12,580 bases of DNA, taken from an uncultured Alphaproteobacteria bacterium. Its GTDB lineage: Bacteria > Pseudomonadota > Alphaproteobacteria > Micropepsales > Micropepsaceae. The first letter of the stretch is position 1. The number at the start of each line of letters is the position of its first letter. Both the position numbers and the translations under genes were made by a program. Shown here one piece after another: positions 6,879 to 12,580 of the stretch. Below the pieces are notes generated by a model that saw only the letters and a program-made list of their open reading frames with translations, searched no databases and had not been told where the DNA came from. The stretch spans positions 1 to 12,580 of the forward strand of contig CALDFO010000265.1 in NCBI GenBank assembly GCA_937942205.1. The letters are read 5' to 3'.

Positions 6879-7586
6879 ATGAAAGCCGCACCCGCCGCCG
6901 CCCTGGCTCTCGCCCTGACGATGGGCGCCACCCTGGGCTTGTCGCCCGCCCTGGCGGCCGACCAACGCACCCTGACCATGGGCGGGCATGGCGAGGCCAA
7001 GGCCGCGCCGGACCTGGTGTCGATCAATGCCGGGGTGACCACCAGCGCCCCCACCGCCGCGGCGGCCCTGTCGGCCAACACCACGCGCATGAAAGGCGTC
7101 TTCGCCGCCCTGACCCGGCTGGGCGTGCCGGAGAAGAACATCCAGACCGTCAACTTCTCGATTTCGCCGCAATATGCCAATACCCGCGAGACGGGCGAGG
7201 CGCCCCGCGTCACCGGCTACCAGGTGAGCAATCAGGTTTCGGTGCTGCTGGAGGATGTCGCGCGGCTGGGTGGGGCGCTGGATGCGCTGGTCACCGCCGG
7301 CGCCAACCAGATGCACGGCATCAACTTCTCCATCAAGGAGCCCGCGCCGCTGCTGGCCAGGGCCCGCGCCGAGGCCATCGCCGACGCCCGGCTGCGCGCC
7401 GAAACCTATGCCCGCGCCGCCGGGGTGACGCTGGGCCCGATCCAGTCCGTCAGCGAGAGCGGCGGGGTGGTGATGCCCTATCGCGCCGACCGCATGATGA
7501 TGGCGTCCGCGCCCAAGGCCGTGCCGGTGGCGGCGGGCGAGGAAAGCGTCACCGCCGACGTCTCGGTGGTGTGGGAAATCAAGTAA
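6879..7586 (+). CDS. Exported SIMPL-domain (DUF541, YggE-like) protein
   Basis: The 235-residue product has a signal peptide ending near ALA|AD (about residue 26), and the rest is one SIMPL domain (PF04402). Recognisable parts are TMGGHGEAKAAPD (33-45), NAGVTTSAPTAAAAL (50-64), LGVPEKNIQT (81-90), ISPQY (95-99), GYQVSNQV (113-120), ANQMHGINFS (142-151) and ARAEAIADARLRAETYARAAGV (about 162-183). E. coli YggE has this fold and has been linked to lowered oxidative stress; BP26 of Brucella is a periplasmic relative. The biochemical function is not established. The ATG at 6879 is preferred over an in-frame ATG at 6828 because AGAGGAAG lies about 7 nt upstream and the signal peptide starts there. 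It is the first gene of a cluster with dcp (19 bp downstream) and the thioredoxin-like gene. Confidence 0.93.
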   Translation: MKAAPAAALALALTMGATLGLSPALAADQRTLTMGGHGEAKAAPDLVSINAGVTTSAPTAAAALSANTTRMKGVFAALTRLGVPEKNIQTVNFSISPQYANTRETGEAPRVTGYQVSNQVSVLLEDVARLGGALDALVTAGANQMHGINFSIKEPAPLLARARAEAIADARLRAETYARAAGVTLGPIQSVSESGGVVMPYRADRMMMASAPKAVPVAAGEESVTADVSVVWEIK

Positions 7587-7605
7587 GGCGACTTATATAG
7601 ACGGC

Positions 7606-9651
7606 ATGAGCAATCCGTTTTTCGAGAACTGGTCCGCCCCTTTCGGCGCCCCGCCGCTGGATCGGATCCGGGCGGAACATTTCGTGCCCGCCTATGACCG
7701 GGCGCTGGCGGAGCATACCGCCGAGATCGTGGCCATCGCGGAAAATCCCGATCCGCCCGGCTTCGACACCGTGATCCTGGCGCTGGAGAAAAGCGGGCGG
7801 TTGCTGTCGAAGGTGGAGGGCGTATTCCACAACCTGGCCTCGTCCAATACCGATGCGGCGCTGCAGGCGATCGAGATGGAGATGGCGCCGCGCCTGTCGG
7901 CGCACTGGAGCGCCATTTCCATGCATCCGGTCCTGTTCGGGCGGATCGAGGCGCTGTACCAGCAGCGCGACGCGCTGGGGCTGGACGCCGAATCCCTGCG
8001 GGTTCTGGAGCGCTATTACCTGGATTTCGTGCGGGCGGGCGCGCAGCTGAAGGGCGAGGCCCGCGACCGGCTGGCCGCCATTGCCCAAAAACTGGCGGTG
8101 CTGGGCACCCGCTTCAACCAGAATGTGCTGGGCGACGAGGAAGCTTATGTCCTGCCGCTGACCGAAGCGCAGATGGCGGGCGTGCCCCAAGCGGTGCGCG
8201 ATGCCGCGGCGGCCTGCGCCCTGGAACGCGGCGTGACGGCGCCCTATGCGGTGACGCTGTCGCGCTCCAGCGTGGAGCCGATGCTGCAATATGCCGACGA
8301 CCGCACCCTGCGCGAGCAGCTGTTCCGCGCCTGGGTGGCGCGCGGCGACAATGACAATGACCGCAACAACACCGATGTGATGACCCAGATGCTGGCGCTG
8401 CGGGCCGAACGCGCCGCGCTGCTGGGCTATGAGAATTTCGCCGCCTTCAAGCTGGCCGATTCCATGGCGGGCACTCCCGCCAGGGCGCGCGCCCTGCTGG
8501 AAGAGGTCTGGCATCCCGCCCGCGCCAAGGCGCTGGCCGAGCGCGATGCCCTGCAGGCGCTGATCGCGCGGGAAGGCGGCAATTTCCGCCTGGCGCCCTG
8601 GGACTGGCGCTATTACGCCGAAAAGCTGCGGCGCGAACGCTATGATTTCGACGAGGCCCAGCTCAAGCCCTACTTCCAGCTCGAAAACCTGATCCAGGCG
8701 GCCTTCTTCACGGCGCGGAAGCTGTTCGGCCTCACTTTCCGTCCGCGCACCGACATTCCGGTCTATCACCCCGACGTCAGGGTATGGGAGGTGGTGCGCG
8801 AGGAGGCGGTGATCGGCCTGTTCTATGGCGATTATTTCGCCCGTACCGGCAAGCAGGGCGGCGCCTGGATGTCCAGTTTCCGCGACCAGGAACGGGTGAA
8901 CGGCGCGCGCGATGGCGACGAAGTCCTGCCGCTGGTCATCAACAACTGCAACTTCAACAAGGCCCAGCCCTGCCTGCTGTCGTTCGACGATGCGGTAACC
9001 CTGTTCCACGAATTCGGCCACGCCCTGCACGGCCTGCTCAGCCAGGTCCGCTTTCCGCGCCTGTCGGGCACCAATGTGGCGCGCGATTTTGTCGAACTGC
9101 CCTCGCAGCTTTACGAGCACTGGCTGGAGGAACCGCAGGTGCTGGAACGCTTTGCCCGCCATCATGAAACCGGCCAGCCCATCCCCGCGGCGCTGCTGGA
9201 AAAGCTGCTGGCCGCGCGCAATTACGGCCAGGGCTTCGCCACGGTGGAATTCCTGGCCTCGGCCCTGGTGGACATGGATTTCCACACTTTGCCGCCGGGC
9301 GGCGATCCCAAGGCGGCACAGGCCGAAACGCTGGTGCGGATCGGGCTGCCCGACGAGATCGTGCCGCGCCACGGCGCGCCGCATTTCACCCATGTCTTTT
9401 CGGGCGACGGCTATAGCGCCGGCTATTACGCCTATATGTGGTCCGAGGTTCTGGATGCCGACGGCTTCAAGGCGTTCCGGGACGCGCATGATCCCTTCGA
9501 CGCCGCCACCGCCCACCGGCTGCACAAGTTCGTGTATGCCGGCGGCGGCACCCGCGATTACGCCACCGCCTACCGCGCCTTCCGCGGTCGTGATCCCGAC
9601 ATCACGGCGCTGCTGGAAGGCCGCGGCCTGGCGGGCCCAGTGACGGCATGA
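7606..9651 (+). CDS. dcp: Dipeptidyl carboxypeptidase (M3 family zinc peptidase)
   Basis: The product cleaves dipeptides from the C-termini of oligopeptides. At 681 residues it equals E. coli Dcp in length and follows it from end to end. Conserved stretches include LALEKSGRLLSKVEGVF near the N-terminus, WDWRYYAEKLRRERYDFDEA, QLKPYFQLE, DIPVYHPDVRVWEV and FYGDYFAR. The zinc site is HEFGH (His468, Glu469, His472), with Glu497 in DFVELPSQ as third ligand. GYSAGYYAYMW (602-612) carries the tyrosines that contact substrate in this family. Closeness to Dcp rather than oligopeptidase A (PrlC) is judged from these stretches. No signal peptide is visible, so it is probably cytoplasmic, unlike its two exported neighbours. 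No Shine-Dalgarno is close to the ATG; TATATA (7594-7599) lies just before it. It starts 19 bp after the SIMPL gene and ends 12 bp before the thioredoxin-like gene. Confidence 0.96.
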   Translation: MSNPFFENWSAPFGAPPLDRIRAEHFVPAYDRALAEHTAEIVAIAENPDPPGFDTVILALEKSGRLLSKVEGVFHNLASSNTDAALQAIEMEMAPRLSAHWSAISMHPVLFGRIEALYQQRDALGLDAESLRVLERYYLDFVRAGAQLKGEARDRLAAIAQKLAVLGTRFNQNVLGDEEAYVLPLTEAQMAGVPQAVRDAAAACALERGVTAPYAVTLSRSSVEPMLQYADDRTLREQLFRAWVARGDNDNDRNNTDVMTQMLALRAERAALLGYENFAAFKLADSMAGTPARARALLEEVWHPARAKALAERDALQALIAREGGNFRLAPWDWRYYAEKLRRERYDFDEAQLKPYFQLENLIQAAFFTARKLFGLTFRPRTDIPVYHPDVRVWEVVREEAVIGLFYGDYFARTGKQGGAWMSSFRDQERVNGARDGDEVLPLVINNCNFNKAQPCLLSFDDAVTLFHEFGHALHGLLSQVRFPRLSGTNVARDFVELPSQLYEHWLEEPQVLERFARHHETGQPIPAALLEKLLAARNYGQGFATVEFLASALVDMDFHTLPPGGDPKAAQAETLVRIGLPDEIVPRHGAPHFTHVFSGDGYSAGYYAYMWSEVLDADGFKAFRDAHDPFDAATAHRLHKFVYAGGGTRDYATAYRAFRGRDPDITALLEGRGLAGPVTA

Positions 9652-9663
9652 ACCGGTGACGAC

Positions 9664-10167
9664 ATGAAGAAAACCGCCGCGCTGGCGTTCCTGTTGGCGA
9701 TGGCGTCGCCGCTGGCGGCCGCGCCCGCGCCGCTGCCGTCGATCCGCACCCTGGCGGACCTGCCCATCGTCACCCGCGCGCCCTATGACCAAAACGCCAA
9801 TGCCGACGCGCAGGTCCGGGACGCCTTCGAGCGGGCGAAGAAATCCGGCAAGCGGGTGCTGCTGGACCTGGGCGGGAACTGGTGCCCCGATTGCCTGGTG
9901 CTGGCCAATTTCATGGCCCTGCCGGAAATCCGCAGCTTCGTCGCCCGCCACTATGAAGTCGCCTATGTGGATGTGGGACGCTTCGACCGCAATCTGCACA
10001 TTCCGGCGCGGTTCGGCTTCAAGTCCCGGCTCCAGGGCGTGCCCATGGTGATCGTGGCCGAGGCGGACGGCCGGCTGGTCAACCGCGACGATGTTTTCGC
10101 CACCGCCAGCGCCACGACCATGACTCCGAAGGCGCTCGCGGCCTATCTGGCCAAATACACCCGGTAA
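9664..10167 (+). CDS. Exported thioredoxin-fold protein with WCPDC active site
   Basis: The 167-residue product has a signal peptide (cleavage near AAA, about residues 18-21) and one thioredoxin-like domain. The redox motif is WCPDC (73-77), preceded by the strand RVLLDLGGN. GVP (125-127) supplies the cis-proline loop next to the active site. A helix of charged residues (QVRDAFERAKKSGK, about 50-63) precedes the fold, as in thioredoxin_7/DUF255-like secreted thioredoxins. It would reduce or shuffle disulfides in the periplasm; a partner is not evident. GGTGA about 5 nt before the ATG serves as ribosome-binding site, and the gene starts 12 bp after the dcp stop, so it is likely cotranscribed. 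Its TAA (10165-10167) is separated by a single base from the stop of the convergent fasciclin gene. Confidence 0.9.
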   Translation: MKKTAALAFLLAMASPLAAAPAPLPSIRTLADLPIVTRAPYDQNANADAQVRDAFERAKKSGKRVLLDLGGNWCPDCLVLANFMALPEIRSFVARHYEVAYVDVGRFDRNLHIPARFGFKSRLQGVPMVIVAEADGRLVNRDDVFATASATTMTPKALAAYLAKYTR

Positions 10168-10168
10168 T

Positions 10169-10771
10169 TTAATTCGTGGCGACCTGGCGGGCGGGACCGG
10201 ACGGTTCCACCACCCGGTCCACCACATGCACGATGCCGTTGCGGTCGCGCACGTCATAGATGGCGATGTTGGCGATATTGCCCTTCTCGTCCAGGATGGC
10301 GATGTTGGTGGGGCCGTTCATGCGCGCCACCAGAACGCCGCCTTCCACCGTCCGCAGGCGGGCGTCGCCGCCCCCCTCGTTGATCAGGCGCAGCAGCGTG
10401 GCGGAATCATACTTGCCCGGCACCACCAGGTAACTCATGCGGCGCGGCAGCGTGCTTTCGGGCTGGGGCCCTTGCGCGGCAAAGGCCGCATCGGTGGGCG
10501 CAAAGACGGTGAACTGGCCCCCGGAGGTCAGGGCGCTATCGATGCCCGCCGCCTTCATCTGGGCCACGAAGGTGGCGTGCAGCGGCGAGGCCGCCAGATT
10601 TTCCAGAATCTGCCGGCCAGGCAACATGGCCTGCCCATCGATCATCGGATTCATGACCGCGGCGTCGGCATCAATCACCGGCCTGGGGTCGGCGGTGGAC
10701 ACCGCGCCCACGGCGCCGCCGATCGCCATGGCAATCCCTGCGGCAAATCCGGCAATGGCGGCATTTTTCAT
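10169..10771 (-). CDS. Exported fasciclin-domain protein
   Basis: The 200-residue product has a signal sequence (about 1-25, hydrophobic AGFAAGIAMAIGGAVGAVS) and one fasciclin domain (PF02469, about 52-190). Both family signatures are visible: H1 as FTVFAPTDAAF (87-97) and H2 as NGIVHVVDRVVEP (178-190). The usual central YH motif appears as YLVVPGKY (114-121). Fasciclin proteins are secreted or surface adhesion-type proteins; the partner is unknown. ATG at 10771 is chosen because it starts the signal peptide and has AGGGTG upstream. An in-frame TTG at 10813 would fall on the -10 element of the EcfG-type promoter and is unlikely. The gene lies 72 bp downstream of the ABC-F gene on the same strand but appears to have its own stress promoter. 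Its stop is 1 bp from that of the convergent thioredoxin-like gene. Confidence 0.92.
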   Translation of the reverse strand: MKNAAIAGFAAGIAMAIGGAVGAVSTADPRPVIDADAAVMNPMIDGQAMLPGRQILENLAASPLHATFVAQMKAAGIDSALTSGGQFTVFAPTDAAFAAQGPQPESTLPRRMSYLVVPGKYDSATLLRLINEGGGDARLRTVEGGVLVARMNGPTNIAILDEKGNIANIAIYDVRDRNGIVHVVDRVVEPSGPARQVATN

Positions 10772-10811
10772 GGCGAACACCCTGACGACTCCCCCTTGTG
10801 CCTGGGGATTC

Positions 10812-10836
10812 AACGTTCCGGTGCCGCAAGCGTTCC
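10812..10836 (-). promoter_or_regulatory. EcfG-type (general stress response) promoter of the fasciclin gene
   Basis: On the minus strand GGAAC (10836-10832) is followed after exactly 16 bp by CGTT (10815-10812). GGAAC-N16/17-CGTT is the known consensus of the EcfG (ECF15) sigma factor that drives the alphaproteobacterial general stress response with PhyR/NepR. It sits in the 72-bp gap, starting 8 bp after the ABC-F stop, and would give a leader of about 30 nt with the ribosome-binding site in it. A second GGAAC overlaps the -10 element but has no partner at the right distance. Confidence 0.8.
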
Positions 10837-10843
10837 CCAGCGG

Positions 10844-12580
10844 TTACCCGCCGGAACCTTCCAGTTCCTCGCGCGCCATTTCCAGCGCCAGCCAGCGTTC
10901 CTCGTCGGCGTCCTTCTGGGCGCGCAGCTTGACCAGTTCCGCCGACAGGTCGCCGAACCGTTTGGGATTGCCCGAAAACAGCGCCGGATCCGACAGGTCC
11001 GATTCCAGCCGGGCGATGGCGGCCTCGGCAGCGGCGATCTTGTCCGGCAGCACCTTCAGGGCATGGGCGTCGGAAAAGTTCATCTTGGGCGGCGCGGCGC
11101 GGACCGGCCTTTCCGCCGCCTTGTCCGGCTTGTCGGCTTTGGGCTTTTTGGCCGTCTCCCGCGCCGGCGCGGCCGCGCCGCGCTGGGCCAGCATATCGGC
11201 ATAGCCGCCGGCATATTCGGTGAAGCGGCCATCGCCTTCCGCCAGCACGATCGCGGTCGCCACCCGGTCCAGGAAATCACGGTCATGGCTGACCAGCAGC
11301 GCGGTGCCGGGATAATCGGCGATCACCTCCTCCAGCAGATCCAGCGTCTCCAGGTCCAGGTCGTTGGTCGGCTCGTCCAGCACCAGGAAGTTGGACGGCG
11401 CGGCGAACAGCTTGGCCAGCAGCAGGCGCGCCCGCTCGCCGCCCGACAGCACCTTGACCGGTGTGCGCGCCTGAGCCGGGGTGAACAGAAAGTCCTGCAG
11501 ATAGCTCATCACATGGCGCGGCTTGCCCGCCACCATCACCGTATCGCCGCTGCCATCGGTGACGGCGGCGGCCAGCGACTGTTCGGGATGCAGGCGGCTG
11601 CGATTCTGGTCCAGCTCGGCCATCAGCAGGCCCTGGCCCAGCTTCACATTGCCTTTTTGCGGCGCCAGCTTGCCGGTCAGCAGATTCAGCAGCGTGGTCT
11701 TGCCCGCGCCGTTGGGGCCGACCAGCGCGATGCGGTCGCCGCGATGGATGCGCAGGCTGAAATCGCGCACGATCTCGCGGCTATCGTCACCGTCGCCATA
11801 GGAAAAAGACAGACCCTTGGCGTCTATCACCTTGGTGCCGCTGCCGGAACCTTCGGCCGCCTCCATCTTCACCGCGCCCAGGCTCCCCACCTGTTCGCGC
11901 CGTTCGGTGCGCAGCCCCCGCAGCCGTTCCAGCCGCCCGACATTGCGCTTGCGCCGCGCCGTCACGCCATAGCGCAGCCAATGCTCCTCGGCCGCGATCT
12001 GCCGTTCCAGCTTGTGCCGTTCCACCTCTTCCTGGGCCAGCATCGCATCGCGCCAGGCCTCGAAATGAGCGAAGCTTTTTTCCAGCCGGTACGTCTTGCC
12101 CCGATCCAGCCAGACGGTGGCGCGCGACAGATTTTCCAGGAAGCGGCGGTCATGGCTGATCAGCACCAGCGCGCAGCGGCTCGCCTTCAGTTCGCTTTCC
12201 AACCATTCGATGGCGGTGACGTCCAGATGGTTGGTCGGCTCGTCCAGCAGCAGAATGTCGGGCCGGGGCGCCAGGGTGCGGGCCAGCGCGGCGCGGCGCG
12301 CCTCGCCGCCCGACAGCAGGGCGGGGTTTTCGGTGCCGTCCAGCCCCAGATTGCCCAGAAGATAGAAGGCGCGGTTGGGGTCTTCGTGCGGATTCAGCCC
12401 CGCCTCGACATAGTCGCGGGTGGTGGAAAAGCCCGACAGGTCCGGTTCCTGCTGCAGGTAGCGCACCGTCGCGCCCGGCTGGACAAAGCGCGTGCCGCCA
12501 TCCGCCTCCACCAGCCCGGCGGCGATCTTGAGCAGGGTGGACTTGCCCGAGCCGTTGCGGCCCACCAGGCACAGCCGGTC
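10844..12580 (-). CDS. uup: ABC-F family ATPase, Uup-type, 5' end outside window
   Basis: A soluble tandem ATPase without membrane segments; ABC-F proteins act on the ribosome, and Uup has been tied to transposon excision and ribosome assembly or stalling. 578 residues are visible and about 30 at the N-terminus are missing. In visible numbering, the first ATPase shows Walker A GRNGSGKST (7-15), LSGGE (89-93), Walker B ILLLDEPTNHLD (about 109-120) and SHD (142-144). The linker follows, with WLRYGVTARRKRN (about 201-213), the pattern seen in Uup. The second ATPase has GPNGAGKTT (288-296), LSGGE (378-382), FLVLDEPTNDLD (about 398-409) and SHD (431-433). A Lys/Ala/Pro-rich hinge (about 466-500) leads to a C-terminal coiled coil (about 505-575), the mark of Uup. 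All catalytic motifs are intact. The GTG at 12565 is inside Walker A and cannot be the start. Confidence 0.95.
   Translation of the reverse strand, partial: DRLCLVGRNGSGKSTLLKIAAGLVEADGGTRFVQPGATVRYLQQEPDLSGFSTTRDYVEAGLNPHEDPNRAFYLLGNLGLDGTENPALLSGGEARRAALARTLAPRPDILLLDEPTNHLDVTAIEWLESELKASRCALVLISHDRRFLENLSRATVWLDRGKTYRLEKSFAHFEAWRDAMLAQEEVERHKLERQIAAEEHWLRYGVTARRKRNVGRLERLRGLRTERREQVGSLGAVKMEAAEGSGSGTKVIDAKGLSFSYGDGDDSREIVRDFSLRIHRGDRIALVGPNGAGKTTLLNLLTGKLAPQKGNVKLGQGLLMAELDQNRSRLHPEQSLAAAVTDGSGDTVMVAGKPRHVMSYLQDFLFTPAQARTPVKVLSGGERARLLLAKLFAAPSNFLVLDEPTNDLDLETLDLLEEVIADYPGTALLVSHDRDFLDRVATAIVLAEGDGRFTEYAGGYADMLAQRGAAAPARETAKKPKADKPDKAAERPVRAAPPKMNFSDAHALKVLPDKIAAAEAAIARLESDLSDPALFSGNPKRFGDLSAELVKLRAQKDADEERWLALEMAREELEGSGG

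Noticed and set aside
7579..10257. 892-residue minus-strand open frame
   Set aside because: It is antisense to dcp and the thioredoxin-like gene, both of which have catalytic motifs; the shadow is His/Gln/Arg-rich without recognisable domains.

Overview
The window is high-GC (clearly above 60 % by eye) and gene-dense. It looks like a chromosomal piece of an alphaproteobacterium. The pointers are many exported proteins, a TonB-dependent receptor, a PQQ dehydrogenase, a Dcp/Uup/SIMPL housekeeping set, and a textbook EcfG-type (general stress response) promoter, GGAAC-N16-CGTT, a signature found in Alphaproteobacteria. The exact genus cannot be read from the sequence.

Layout. (1) 1-1797, minus: the N-terminal 599 codons of a TonB-dependent receptor whose 3' end lies outside the window. 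(2) 1798-2295: a 498-bp divergent intergenic region with two palindromic candidate operators; the more striking is a head-to-tail array of TGAGAATTCTCACG units just upstream of the next gene. (3) 2296-3447, plus: an exported seven-bladed lactonase-family protein. It is followed by what looks like the orphan 3' end of a deleted gene (3464-3577) and a strong Rho-independent terminator (3580-3620). (4) 3621-3930: nothing recognisable. (5) 6544 to 3931, minus: a two-gene operon of an exported CHRD-domain protein followed after 13 bp by an exported PQQ dehydrogenase with its cytochrome c domain at the N-terminus. (6) 6680-6756, minus: a tRNA with anticodon CAU, probably the lysidine-type tRNA-Ile2. 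(7) 6879-10167, plus: a tight cluster of a SIMPL-domain protein, dipeptidyl carboxypeptidase (dcp) and a secreted thioredoxin-fold protein. (8) 12580 to 10169, minus: a Uup-type ABC-F ATPase (5' end outside the window), then a secreted fasciclin-domain protein with its own EcfG-type promoter.

How the genes may work together. The left half is about the envelope and oxidation of small molecules. The TonB receptor imports an unknown ligand, the lactonase-family protein would hydrolyse a lactone in the periplasm, and the PQQ dehydrogenase would oxidise an alcohol or sugar and pass electrons to its own haem c. The CHRD protein is probably a periplasmic partner. The right half is about protein quality and stress: SIMPL protein, peptide turnover by Dcp, a thiol-disulfide protein, a ribosome-associated ABC-F factor and a stress-controlled fasciclin protein. 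No phage, insertion sequence or CRISPR was seen. The most unusual items are the CHRD + N-terminal-cytochrome PQQ dehydrogenase pair, the palindromic repeat array at 2210-2266, the EcfG promoter at 10812-10836 and the gene remnant with its surviving terminator.
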